54,835 nt of DNA, taken from the NCBI GenBank assembly GCA_000434395.1, contig FR878802.1, positions 1-54,835 on the forward strand. Direction: 5' to 3'. Positions 32,749-41,912 of the stretch are shown here, one piece after another. The notes under the pieces were generated by a model. It worked only from the letters and a program-made list of their open reading frames with translations, was not told the DNA's origin and did not search any database. Position numbers and translations under genes: made by a program. Position 1 is the stretch's first letter. The number at the start of each line of letters is the position of its first letter. Origin of the DNA: Clostridium sp. CAG:568 (lineage in GTDB: Bacteria; Bacillota_I; Bacilli_A; RFN20; CAG-288).

Positions 32749-35493
32749 TCAATTCTCCTTTTTGTTATCTTCAGTAGCATCGTCAATAGCATCATCTTTC
32801 ACTTCATCATCGATCAAACCACCATCAGGCATTTTCATACCATCATAGTCCCCATGCACACTTGATAGAGTTGAATCATCAAAATCTGCAATGACTATCT
32901 CATGTTTTTGATATGGTCTTGTAAAACTAATGTCTGGATAATCATCTTCTGCCAAGGCCTTGTTAGAGCCATTGTAGTAAACATAAGTTGGATATACAGG
33001 AAACCATTTAATTCTATTTGGATTGTCCTTATCAGTTAGTCTTCCTTCTCTCAAGTATTTAAGACAATAAAAATAAGAAGTCAGAGTAGCCGATCTAATT
33101 CTATCGTTAATACCCAGTCCATCTGTAGATGGGCTTCCATTGGGATATAAAGAATCTGATTTTGCACCAAATGTCAAATCTTTTGTGATGAAATCTTGAA
33201 TCTTACAGATAAGATTGTATTTAATACCTTCTTTAGAAATATCATTTTTCGAAGTTAGCATTACTTTTTCATCAGATAAATTTTTTATAAAATCCGTATT
33301 TTTAGATACATTATCGATTCCAAAGGCCCCTTGGAAATCTTCCTTGATAGGAAGATATTCATTTTTGAATGAATATCCAGTGATTATTCCACTATAGTCC
33401 AAATCATAGGGAGTCGAGTAAGGAATCCTACATATATAAGATCCTATTAAGTCTCCTGTTTTCATTCCATTTGCCTTCATGACTCTATCAAAAACTACCG
33501 AATACAAAGGAAGTTGGAGCATCCTACCCAAAAGGGAGTTAGTTCTATTGACATAATAAGTGGTAGAACTAGAAGTTTTATAATCCACCAATACATAATC
33601 ATTATCGCTTCTATACACTTGATCATAGAAAACTCTAATAGATGAATTCATAGGCATGTCGATAGTAGCAGTAAATTCATCACCTTCTTCAGGTCTAATT
33701 TGCTCCCATCCACATGTTTCTTCAAACTTTTTTAATATTCCTAAATCATGACCGGTAAAATTCAAATCAGCATTCTTTAAGAAATATATTAATTGATTTC
33801 TATTCATTCCACAAAAGATCTCAGGAATTGGATGTCTGGCATCATTTAGAAGATTATCGACAGTTTTGTCAAAATCAAACAAATCTCTTTCCTCTGCATG
33901 AGCATGAATCAATTGACCTGCAATATTTGTAAAGTTCGATGATCCCTTCAGCTTTAAAATATTTTTACAATAATAGGAGAAAGGATTATTCATATAGCAA
34001 TCTAAGGATGTATGAGACAATTCGATTTTAGAGTTCTCCTCAAAATAATTTCTAAAATACTCTTGAGTTTCTTCATCACTATCGAAATCGTTATCGTAAG
34101 AGCAATAAACATTTGCACTTTCCTTAGCATTCTTAGAAATTGCTTCAGCCATATCATCTTCATATCTAACAGAATCATATCTGTTATGAAGAATAGAATG
34201 ATAAAAACTTAAGTCCTTTCTTCCTTCTCCAATAACAGAGCCGTAAGAATCATATTCATTAATTGAGTTATCTATTTCTGATATCCAATCAGATCCCTTT
34301 AAGAAAAATACTTTTGGATATTCCTTAAAACAATCATTAGCTGCTCTCGACATCCTTACATTTTGAGAAAGCGAAAGATTGTCTTTTATTATCAATTCTT
34401 TGGATTTATTCTCTTCAGTAGATAGTTGCTCATAAGTAAATCTTCTCTTATAGGCATCAGCAATCATTCCATTATCCTTTGATACTGAAACTAAAGCATC
34501 AGAGAATCCTAGAACTAGTAGGTGTTTGGAAGGAACTAAGTCAACTAAATTATCAACCACACTTATTCCTTCGATTCCATCATCAAAGTCGATTGCTGAA
34601 GATAAAGAACTCTCCAAATATTCAACAAGTAAATCCGACGGTAAATCTATATTTCTTTTTTTCTTTAATGTATAGATAGTAGATAAAACTTTGATGATTG
34701 CTGACTGTGCTGTCGTATTTCTTATAAGACTAGCTTTTATAGCTAAGTCATCTAAAGACATTCCACCTTTTACATCGTTGATAAACTCTTTAACTTCTTT
34801 TATATTTCTCACACAATCAATAGGAACAGAAACAGGTAAATTAAATAATGAAGCTGTATTCTTTACAATGCTGAAATAAGAACTAGGACAAACAATATGA
34901 TAATCAGCAAAATCTACTTTTCCACCCTTTATATCATTTGATACTTCTGAGCATAACCAATTCAATCCTTCAAGAACTTCAATCCAGGATTCACCATAGA
35001 GAATTACTTTTTCAATGAAATTATCATGATAAACATTTAAAAAATCTTTCACTTCTTTAAAAGAGTTAGAGATATCAATATTTAATGATTTGAAAGCACT
35101 AATCAAATCATAATCATTTTTAGTATATCCGATAATAATTACTGGTCTAGATTTTAATGCATATTGATTCATATAATCCGGCTTATGCAAATAGCCATTA
35201 GTAATAGCATTATCTCTAAGTTCTCTCAATTTAATTAATGTTATAGATTCATCACCGCTAAAATTCTTATTATCAGTAAGAAGATGGAAGCTTTCAAAAT
35301 TCTTTTTTGCAATAGCAAATGAGATATTTCTATTCAAAGCATACGATAAGACATCTTCTTTTTCATAAGTATAGAAGGCACTATCTAACACATCTTTCTT
35401 AGAAAAATAATGAGCATGGTTAAAAACTCTATTTTGAATTAAATAAAGCTTTAAATTATCAGGACAAATAACATTGATATCAGTAGTGACCAT
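32749..35493 (-). CDS. addB: AddB/RexB-like nuclease subunit, short and lacking the usual Walker A and Fe-S cysteines
   Basis: A 914-residue protein directly upstream of addA, with AAAGGAGGAT before its ATG. The C-terminal nuclease is recognisable: HTSLDCYMNNPFSYYCK, then YDQVYRSDN with VLVDYKTSS and MLQLPLYS. In AddB a P-loop near the N-terminus and four iron-sulfur Cys are usual. Here the N-terminus (VICPDNLKLYLIQNRV) has no GxxGxGK, and no CxxCxxxxxC is found at the C-terminus. It is also about 200 residues shorter than B. subtilis AddB. Identity rests on position and nuclease motifs, so it may be closer to RexB or a diverged form. Confidence 0.82.
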   Translation of the reverse strand: MVTTDINVICPDNLKLYLIQNRVFNHAHYFSKKDVLDSAFYTYEKEDVLSYALNRNISFAIAKKNFESFHLLTDNKNFSGDESITLIKLRELRDNAITNGYLHKPDYMNQYALKSRPVIIIGYTKNDYDLISAFKSLNIDISNSFKEVKDFLNVYHDNFIEKVILYGESWIEVLEGLNWLCSEVSNDIKGGKVDFADYHIVCPSSYFSIVKNTASLFNLPVSVPIDCVRNIKEVKEFINDVKGGMSLDDLAIKASLIRNTTAQSAIIKVLSTIYTLKKKRNIDLPSDLLVEYLESSLSSAIDFDDGIEGISVVDNLVDLVPSKHLLVLGFSDALVSVSKDNGMIADAYKRRFTYEQLSTEENKSKELIIKDNLSLSQNVRMSRAANDCFKEYPKVFFLKGSDWISEIDNSINEYDSYGSVIGEGRKDLSFYHSILHNRYDSVRYEDDMAEAISKNAKESANVYCSYDNDFDSDEETQEYFRNYFEENSKIELSHTSLDCYMNNPFSYYCKNILKLKGSSNFTNIAGQLIHAHAEERDLFDFDKTVDNLLNDARHPIPEIFCGMNRNQLIYFLKNADLNFTGHDLGILKKFEETCGWEQIRPEEGDEFTATIDMPMNSSIRVFYDQVYRSDNDYVLVDYKTSSSTTYYVNRTNSLLGRMLQLPLYSVVFDRVMKANGMKTGDLIGSYICRIPYSTPYDLDYSGIITGYSFKNEYLPIKEDFQGAFGIDNVSKNTDFIKNLSDEKVMLTSKNDISKEGIKYNLICKIQDFITKDLTFGAKSDSLYPNGSPSTDGLGINDRIRSATLTSYFYCLKYLREGRLTDKDNPNRIKWFPVYPTYVYYNGSNKALAEDDYPDISFTRPYQKHEIVIADFDDSTLSSVHGDYDGMKMPDGGLIDDEVKDDAIDDATEDNKKEN

Positions 35494-35511
35494 ATTGCTT
35501 AATCCTCCTTT

Positions 35512-35983
35512 TATTATTTTACTTCTATTTTTGTTTCTAGAAATATAAATTTAAAGTACTAATTAAGTATTGCTACATTTTTTACCCATTGTTTTCAATC
35601 AACAATTCTAAATTAGATTACAGAAATTCAATCAAATAACATTTTGCTAATGAAAAAAATTGGGCATACATCTATTAAAAGAAACACATGAGTCTCTACC
35701 TTTATGTTATAAAACAATCAAATAATTATTTTTAAATATTTAAGCTTTATTTTTGGACAAATTTATATTTATAAATTAAAATTGGTTATCCAAAATATCA
35801 ATGTATTTCTTTTATTCTTAAAAAACTAATATATATTATATTTATAACAACTGTACATTATTTTTAATAAGTAATAACTATTAAAAATTCCTTTACAAAT
35901 ATCTTATCTACTTTTCGTGGACAAAGATGGAATACCCTATTTTTCGTGGAAATCTTATAATCTTATCGAATGGAGATAAAAAC
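35512..35983. other. AT-rich intergenic region upstream of the XRE-type regulator, with a direct repeat
   Basis: No gene is supported in about 470 bp. TTTTCGTGGA occurs twice (35912-35921 and 35941-35950), 29 bp apart, just before the regulator start. It is a candidate operator for autoregulation. The segment 35700-35880 is very AT-rich with many TATAAT-like strings. One TTATCCAAA is DnaA-box-like but single. Confidence 0.5.
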
Positions 35984-37054
35984 ATGGATCAAATTAAAAC
36001 CGGAAACTTCTTAGTTAGTCTAAGAAAAGAGAAGAACATTACTCAACAGCAATTAGCCGATATATTACAAGTCAGTGTAAAGGCAGTATCCAAATGGGAG
36101 TGTGGCGAAGGTTATCCTTCTATTCAAAGCTTAAAAGATTTATCTGATTTCTATGGTGTTACCGTAGACGAAATCATAAATGGTGAAAGAAATAAAACAG
36201 AAGCCAAAGAACCAGTCAATACTTCTATTCAAATCAAGGAAAAGAAACCATTGAACTTTCCTATCCTAAGATCTATTTCTTTAGGAATTACTGGATTAGG
36301 AATCATGCTTTATTTCATTATAATGTATTGCTGTTATTCAACAGCAGGCAGTTTGATTTGCATACTTTTCACAACCTTAATAGGATTGGTTTTAAGCTTA
36401 ATAGAATTGAAGCATTATAAAGATAGAAAGAATAACATAATAGCTTTATTCAATTATGAATTCATAATAATTGGAATAGCTCTATCCTTTATTAGTTTTT
36501 GTTTCTCGTTAGCCACATTAACTGTAACTGTCGAGAATTACTACGTTACAGTTGACTCTTTTCATTTCGCAACTAACTTTGTTAACATTGCGATATGCCT
36601 TATAGGATTCCTAGTATTGTTGATTTGGGGTGGAATAGAATATGGGCTTTATCTTAAAAAAGGAAAAGATTTCTTCGATGCATTGAAAGACAAAGGAAAT
36701 AGAATTCTAGCAGTTAACAATGTTAGTCTTATTATCGTCCTAATTCTTTATGTAATGCTGGATTCTAATAAATACAATTGCATTTGGTACCAAGTTGTAT
36801 TCTTTGCTATCCCTTCTTTATTTGAAATAGTAGAGGCTTTTATCAATAAGTATGAAATCATATTCAAATCTATCAATTTAGTTCTATGCATAGCAGCATT
36901 TATAACATCAATTACTATGATAAATGTATTCAGCAATTATGTGGTAGAGTTGATTACAATATTGTTTATAGAAACAGCAGCCTTATCTTTTGCATTGTCC
37001 TTTGTAATATCTTCTTTAAAGAAAAAAGAAGTAAAATCAATTGAAAACAAATAA
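35984..37054 (+). CDS. XRE-family regulator with C-terminal membrane domain
   Basis: About 356 residues. An N-terminal helix-turn-helix of Cro/CI type (about 8-62: LVSLRKEKNITQQQLADIL, VSVKAVSKWECGEGYPS, then FYGVTVDEIINGE) is joined by a charged linker to seven or so hydrophobic helices (about 95-340). Such membrane-tethered XRE proteins are common in Firmicutes and may sense envelope state. I use the ATG at 35984 (ATGGAGATAAAAAC upstream) rather than an earlier ATG at 35927. A direct repeat upstream may be its own operator. Confidence 0.88.
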   Translation: MDQIKTGNFLVSLRKEKNITQQQLADILQVSVKAVSKWECGEGYPSIQSLKDLSDFYGVTVDEIINGERNKTEAKEPVNTSIQIKEKKPLNFPILRSISLGITGLGIMLYFIIMYCCYSTAGSLICILFTTLIGLVLSLIELKHYKDRKNNIIALFNYEFIIIGIALSFISFCFSLATLTVTVENYYVTVDSFHFATNFVNIAICLIGFLVLLIWGGIEYGLYLKKGKDFFDALKDKGNRILAVNNVSLIIVLILYVMLDSNKYNCIWYQVVFFAIPSLFEIVEAFINKYEIIFKSINLVLCIAAFITSITMINVFSNYVVELITILFIETAALSFALSFVISSLKKKEVKSIENK

Positions 37055-37071
37055 AATTATTGATTAAAATA

Positions 37072-37101
37072 TTGAATCTGTGTAAGTGCTTACACTATAA
37101 T
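37072..37101 (+). promoter_or_regulatory. mgtC promoter with an embedded cre-like palindrome
   Basis: -35 TTGAAT (37072-37077), 18-bp spacer, -10 TATAAT (37096-37101). The spacer contains TGTAAGTGCTTACA (37081-37094), with perfect 6-bp arms, matching cre at 13 of 14. Binding there would block RNA polymerase. Confidence 0.7.
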
Positions 37102-37130
37102 TTACTCATAGAGAGGAGGTTTCTCCTAGT

Positions 37131-37829
37131 ATGGATAAAATCATTCAAGATATAGCGACGATGTGGAATAATGGTTGGGACATAACCTTATATTCATTAA
37201 TAGTAATTGTTATGAGTGCAATACTTACTGGACTGATAGGACTAGAAAGAGAAAAGCATGGATATTCAGCAGGTTTAAGAACTCATATGCTTGTAGGTGT
37301 CGGATCTACTTTATTCACTATTGTTTCAAAGTATGCTTTTGGAAGTGGAGATCCTGGAAGAGTAGCTGCTCAAGTAGTTACAGGTATCGGTTTTATAGGT
37401 GCGGGAACGATAATCCAAAACGGAATCAACGTCAAAGGATTGACTACAGCTGCTACCCTTTGGGTAGTGGCTGCAATAGGAATGTGCTGTGGAGTCGGCT
37501 ATATTTCTGTAGCGATGATAGGGGCTTTAATTGCTTTAATAGTTTTAAGTGTTCTAAAACTATTGGAAGATAAAAATCCACGTAAAAAGTCATATAGATT
37601 AGCCTATCTTGTTACTAAAGGTGAAATGACTTTATCAAAGGCTGTAGCAGCCATGGACGAAATGAATGTCATCGTCAAAGATATAGATATCGGTTCTGCT
37701 ATGCACGAAAACACTAGATGCACAAAAGTAGTCCTGACTTTGAAGATAAAAGGCATGAATACAAAAGCTGAAGTAATGGATAAGTTGATAAATATACTCC
37801 AGCCTCTGGCAATGGAAGAATTGACTTGA
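37131..37829 (+). CDS. MgtC/SapB-family membrane protein
   Basis: A 232-residue protein. The N-terminal part has four or five hydrophobic helices with the MgtC core: GLIGLEREKHGYSAGLRTHMLVGVGSTL and VVTGIGFIGAGTII, then a GLTTAATLWVVAAIG block. A C-terminal soluble ACT-like domain (about 155-232) ends at the stop. The GxxR/E residues in LEREKHG are the family signature. MgtC proteins are linked to Mg limitation, membrane potential and acid stress, but their transport role is disputed. RBS GAGAGGAGG. Followed by a strong terminator. Confidence 0.92.
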   Translation: MDKIIQDIATMWNNGWDITLYSLIVIVMSAILTGLIGLEREKHGYSAGLRTHMLVGVGSTLFTIVSKYAFGSGDPGRVAAQVVTGIGFIGAGTIIQNGINVKGLTTAATLWVVAAIGMCCGVGYISVAMIGALIALIVLSVLKLLEDKNPRKKSYRLAYLVTKGEMTLSKAVAAMDEMNVIVKDIDIGSAMHENTRCTKVVLTLKIKGMNTKAEVMDKLINILQPLAMEELT

Positions 37830-37834
37830 TCATT

Positions 37835-37866
37835 ATCCGCTCGAATTAAAATCGAGCGGATTTTTA
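37835..37866 (+). terminator. Terminator of mgtC
   Basis: Stem ATCCGCTCGA / TCGAGCGGAT around a 7-base loop, with a T run after it, 6 bases past the stop codon. Confidence 0.88.
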
Positions 37867-37955
37867 TTAAAAACCGTATTCTAGGATCAAAAATATGGCT
37901 TCAAGATCTGGTCATTTTACATATAGTCAATAAAATAAGATCAGAAGGTATATTT

Positions 37956-40898
37956 ATGGAACAAACTGATGAATTATTCGTTTCTTCATTGATAAACGCA
38001 TATATAAAAGATAATGATGATATCGATTCTGATTTTTCACCTGAATTCATTTATAACTCAAACAATAAACTAGATAGAAAACAAGTCATTAAAGTATTAG
38101 CTGAAAACCTTAAGACTTGCGATGAATTCATGTTCTCTGTAGCTTTTATCAGCGATTCAGGAATAAGTCCATTAAAAATAGCTTTAAAAGAATGTCAAAA
38201 CAAAAATGTGAAAGGCCGAATATTAACTAGTAATTACTTGGATTTCACAGAGCCTAAAGCCTTAAAAGAATTGGATGAAATGCCAAATATAGATGTAAAA
38301 CTATTATGGATTGATGACAAATATACAAAGGATGAACCATCAGGATTCCATACAAAAGGATATATTTTCAAATTCAAAGACACATACAAAATAATAATCG
38401 GATCATCGAACCTAACAGGATCAGCATTAACATCTAACGAAGAATGGAATAGCCTTATAGTCACAAAGAAAGATGGAAAAATAGCAAAAGAGATTTTGAA
38501 TAGATTCGAAACACTTTGGAGCAATGATCATTCATTGAGCATAAAGACAATAATCGACAAATATGAAGAAGAATATGAATCTTTCAAAGAAATAAGATTA
38601 TCGAATTCAAAAGAAATAAAGAAAGAATTCAAGCCTAATTCGATGCAATTAGCATTCTGTACCAAACTTAATGAATCCATAGATAAAGGTAATAAAAGAG
38701 GTCTTTTAATCTCTGCGACAGGAACTGGTAAAACATATGCATCAGCATTCGGTGTTAAATCCATAAAAGATAAAATTGATTTAAAGAAAATGTTGTTTAT
38801 AACCCATAGGGAAACGATCTTAAAACAAGCTATAGAAACATATAGAAATGTTCTTGGTCAAGATATCAAAGCAGATTTATTCTCTAATGGGCATCACGAT
38901 ATAAAAGACAAGAATTATATTTTCTCTACAGTCAATACGATGAATCTTCATTTGAAAGAATTCACAAGAGATGAATTCGATTTAATTATAGTCGATGAAT
39001 GTCATCGAATCGGAAAAGAAGGAATGTATCAAAACATTTTAAACTACTTTCAGCCGAAGTTTCTTCTAGGAATGTCTGCAACACCAGATAGAACTGATGG
39101 ATACGATATTTATGATTTCTTCGATCATAATATCTTATATGAGATAAGACTATACAATGCTTTGGAATCAAAAATGTTAGTTCCTTTTTATTATTTTGGA
39201 ATATCGGATATTCTTATAAATGGGAAACAATTGAGCGATGATGCAACATTCGATCAGCTGACATGCGATGATAGAATAGACAATATAATCAACAATAGAA
39301 AATATTACGGATCATCTGGAAGTAGAATCAAAACTTTGATGTTTGTATCAAAGATTGAGGAAGGGATAGAATTATCAAAGAAGCTGAATAATCGTGGGCT
39401 CAAAACGATTTTCCTATCAGGAAGTAGTTCAAATGAAGATAGGGAAAAGTATATAAAGCTATTGGAAGAAGACAATACTAATAATCCATATTTAGATATG
39501 ATTTTAACAGTCGACATCTTCAACGAAGGAGTCGATATTCCTTCAGTGAATCAAATTATTCTTTTAAGACCTACACAATCTACAATTATATTTCTCCAGC
39601 AATTGGGTAGAGGTCTAAGAAAATTTGAAGGCAAGGATTATTTAACTGTAATCGACTTCATTGGAAATTATAAGAATGATTTCATGATTACAGATTCGTT
39701 CTCTTCAAAGAATAATGGAGAAGAATATCAGTCTAATGGTGGTGGTCGAGACGCATCTAAAACGACAAACATAATGCTTCCAGGTGGAAGCATTATAGAC
39801 TTCGACCCTATAACAATGAAGACAATAGTCGAAATAAGCGATAAGGCGAGAGATTCTGATAGTAGAAGAATTAAAGAGCAATATATAGCTATTAAAAACA
39901 AGTTAGGCCGCATTCCAACTTTAATTGAATATGATGAAAATGGAGATTTGACAGGCAGAGTTTTCTTAGATTTATTCAAACAGACTTACTATGATTTCTT
40001 ATCGAAAGAAGAAATAGGATCATTTGATATATTAAGCCAAGAAGATAGAGATGAGATTAAATATCTATCTAATAGCTTTGGTAACGGATTAAGAATTCAT
40101 GAAAGTCTTCTTCTCAAAACTTTGATTGAAGGTGGAAATGAAGAAGAATTCATAAAGCAATTACCTGTAAATCAAATATATGATGAAAAAACTAGAAAGT
40201 CAGTGATATCAGTACTAGATACGTCATTTTTATCAGTTAAGGGATCTTTAGCTTATTCGACTATTGCAATAAAAAATGATAGGATTCAATTATCTGATAA
40301 ATTCAAACAACATCTTTCAAATGAAACTTTCAATAAGTTTATAAATGAAATAATTGATTATTCAATCTATTCAAACAAGAAATATTTCTCTAATGTCACT
40401 GGAAATAATAATTTTGTTCTATATGAAAGATATTCTAGAAAAGATGTTTCTCGTCTAATCAATCTAACTAAGAACCAAGAAAGCACGATCTATGGATATA
40501 GAATCTTCAAAGATCTAAATATTGTCCCTATATTTGTAACCTACAACAAACATTTGGATAAGGAATCACAAATCAATTACTCCGATTACTTTGAAAATAA
40601 AAATATCTTTTGTTGGGATTCAAGGCATGATAGAACGACTGAATCACAAGAAATAAAAGACTTGTTGAGCGTAGCTAAGAACAACGGCCAAATAATGTTG
40701 TTCGTACAGAGAGAAAGTCCAGATAACAAAGATGGTTTAAATAAACGTTGTTTCTACTATCTAGGAAATACAAAAATACAAAATTATATCAATTCGACAA
40801 ACACTACTGAATCAGGAAAGAAAACAAACGTGGTCAAGTTTGAATTGAGGATGGACAATCCTATTCCAGAATATCTTTATAAATACTTCGTGATTTAA
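37956..40898 (+). CDS. PLD-like nuclease/DEAD-box helicase with C-terminal DUF3427 domain
   Basis: A 980-residue cytoplasmic protein. It begins with a phospholipase-D-like domain (about 40-170) holding an HxK half-site, FHTKGYIF (His132, Lys134) with GSSNLT. An SF2 helicase follows: SATGTGKT (Lys259), IVDECHRIG (347-350), GMSATPDRTDG, and motif VI QQLGRGLRKFEGKDY. The C-terminal about 170 residues are DUF3427 (LYERYSRKDVSRLINL, then FCWDSRHDRTTES). Such proteins are widespread in Firmicutes and are found in both repair and defence settings. Their DNA or RNA target is unknown. A Nudix hydrolase lies convergently 70 bp away. Confidence 0.92.
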   Translation: MEQTDELFVSSLINAYIKDNDDIDSDFSPEFIYNSNNKLDRKQVIKVLAENLKTCDEFMFSVAFISDSGISPLKIALKECQNKNVKGRILTSNYLDFTEPKALKELDEMPNIDVKLLWIDDKYTKDEPSGFHTKGYIFKFKDTYKIIIGSSNLTGSALTSNEEWNSLIVTKKDGKIAKEILNRFETLWSNDHSLSIKTIIDKYEEEYESFKEIRLSNSKEIKKEFKPNSMQLAFCTKLNESIDKGNKRGLLISATGTGKTYASAFGVKSIKDKIDLKKMLFITHRETILKQAIETYRNVLGQDIKADLFSNGHHDIKDKNYIFSTVNTMNLHLKEFTRDEFDLIIVDECHRIGKEGMYQNILNYFQPKFLLGMSATPDRTDGYDIYDFFDHNILYEIRLYNALESKMLVPFYYFGISDILINGKQLSDDATFDQLTCDDRIDNIINNRKYYGSSGSRIKTLMFVSKIEEGIELSKKLNNRGLKTIFLSGSSSNEDREKYIKLLEEDNTNNPYLDMILTVDIFNEGVDIPSVNQIILLRPTQSTIIFLQQLGRGLRKFEGKDYLTVIDFIGNYKNDFMITDSFSSKNNGEEYQSNGGGRDASKTTNIMLPGGSIIDFDPITMKTIVEISDKARDSDSRRIKEQYIAIKNKLGRIPTLIEYDENGDLTGRVFLDLFKQTYYDFLSKEEIGSFDILSQEDRDEIKYLSNSFGNGLRIHESLLLKTLIEGGNEEEFIKQLPVNQIYDEKTRKSVISVLDTSFLSVKGSLAYSTIAIKNDRIQLSDKFKQHLSNETFNKFINEIIDYSIYSNKKYFSNVTGNNNFVLYERYSRKDVSRLINLTKNQESTIYGYRIFKDLNIVPIFVTYNKHLDKESQINYSDYFENKNIFCWDSRHDRTTESQEIKDLLSVAKNNGQIMLFVQRESPDNKDGLNKRCFYYLGNTKIQNYINSTNTTESGKKTNVVKFELRMDNPIPEYLYKYFVI

Positions 40899-40966
40899 TA
40901 AGAAACAACTAAACTGAATGATTTTATGTATCATCAAATCTTTAAATACAGATTGGAAGAAATCTT

Positions 40967-41353
40967 TTAGATGGATTTCTTCAATTCTTTTACAACGAGT
41001 AAATCAGCTGGTAAAAAATCGATATTATCTAGTTGCTCTTTGGTTATGAATTTAGCATCTTCAGCCTCAACTAATTCTAAGTGGCCATCTATCAAAGAAC
41101 AGATAAAACACTCCATCTTCAAATGAAAATTCGGATAATCGTATTCTACAGTACATAAATATTTATCTATGTTTATATCTGCTTTCAATTCTTCTTTAAT
41201 CTCTCTTTTTAAACATTCTTCAGGAGTTTCACCTTCTTCTATTTTTCCGCCTGGAAATTCCCACCAATCTTTAAATTCCCCATATCCCCTTTGCGTCACA
41301 AAGATTTTATTATCTTTCATTATTATAGCTGCCGATACATGAATATTTTTCAT
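40967..41353 (-). CDS. Nudix hydrolase, MutT-like (8-oxo-dGTP or CTP pyrophosphatase type)
   Basis: A 128-residue protein with a perfect Nudix box (GKIEEGETPEECLKREIKEEL) in the context QRGYGEFKDWWEFPGGK. That context is typical of MutT and CTP pyrophosphohydrolases, which hydrolyse damaged or excess nucleoside triphosphates. RBS AGAGGTGA. It converges on the DUF3427 helicase. I recall Nudix enzymes next to DUF3427 helicases in other Firmicutes, but that needs a search to confirm. The precise substrate is not predictable. Confidence 0.9.
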   Translation of the reverse strand: MKNIHVSAAIIMKDNKIFVTQRGYGEFKDWWEFPGGKIEEGETPEECLKREIKEELKADINIDKYLCTVEYDYPNFHLKMECFICSLIDGHLELVEAEDAKFITKEQLDNIDFLPADLLVVKELKKSI

Positions 41354-41427
41354 TGCTGACTCACCTCTTACAAAACAGTATTTTATCTGGTGAAAGATCA
41401 GAGATCAAATCAAAAATATCATTTGAC

Positions 41428-41456
41428 TTGTTATTTAAAAAACATTGGAGTAAAAT
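41428..41456 (+). promoter_or_regulatory. rpsO promoter
   Basis: -35 TTGTTA (41428-41433), 17 bp, -10 TAAAAT (41451-41456). Transcription would begin near 41463, giving about 80 bases of leader. Confidence 0.65.
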
Positions 41457-41462
41457 ACCCTA

Positions 41463-41531
41463 TTGCAACCTGTCCGAGAGATAATCATTCCTCGGTTTTT
41501 CTCATGGGCATGGTCGAGCTAAAATTCCAAG
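41463..41531 (+). promoter_or_regulatory. Candidate S15 leader element
   Basis: The leader carries the stem CCGAG / CTCGG (41474-41478 with 41491-41495) and a downstream CATGGGCATGG segment before AAGGAGG. S15 commonly represses its own mRNA through a leader structure, and the leaders differ between lineages. I see a structured leader but cannot match it to a known type. Confidence 0.4.
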
Positions 41532-41544
41532 GAGGAAAACTATT

Positions 41545-41814
41545 ATGGCATTAGCAAAAGAAGAAATCGTCGAACTTACTAAGAAGTACGGAAAAGATGA
41601 GAAGGACACTGGTAACACCAAAGTCCAAATCGCTCTTTTGACCAAAGAGATTGCAGATCTCACTGCTCACCTTTTGGCCAACACTCACGACTATTGTGCA
41701 AAGCGTTCTTTGACAATTCACGTCGCAAAGCGTACCAAGCTTCTCACCTATCTCAAGAGAACCGACTATGAGGGATATCAAGCCCTTATCAAGGATCTCA
41801 AACTCAAAAAGTAA
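41545..41814 (+). CDS. rpsO: 30S ribosomal protein S15
   Basis: 89 residues, the family length. Small-subunit protein that binds 16S rRNA early in assembly. Conserved blocks: GSPEVQIALLT-like TGNTKVQIALLT, IADLTAHL, HDYCAKRSL, and the C-terminal LLTYLKRTDYEGYQALIKDLKLKK. AAGGAGG ribosome binding site; ends at a strong terminator. Codon use is less AT-rich than surrounding genes, as expected for high expression. Confidence 0.97.
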   Translation: MALAKEEIVELTKKYGKDEKDTGNTKVQIALLTKEIADLTAHLLANTHDYCAKRSLTIHVAKRTKLLTYLKRTDYEGYQALIKDLKLKK

Positions 41815-41834
41815 TTCGAGTTTCCATGTCATAT

Positions 41835-41866
41835 ACCCGCATTTCAAAACAATGCGGGTCTTTTTA
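41835..41866 (+). terminator. rpsO terminator
   Basis: Stem ACCCGCATT / AATGCGGGT with a 7-base loop and five Ts. Confidence 0.9.
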
Positions 41867-41912
41867 TTCCAAAAAATAAGGTAAAATATATAAGATGAAA
41901 GAAGGAATAGAT

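Noticed and set aside
35512..35983. AT-rich region as a replication origin
   Set aside because: Only one weak DnaA-box-like word and no dnaA, dnaN or other origin genes nearby.
37175..37573. Open frame of 132 codons inside mgtC
   Set aside because: Shifted-frame shadow of the MgtC signature region, rich in Cys, Arg and Tyr as expected by chance.
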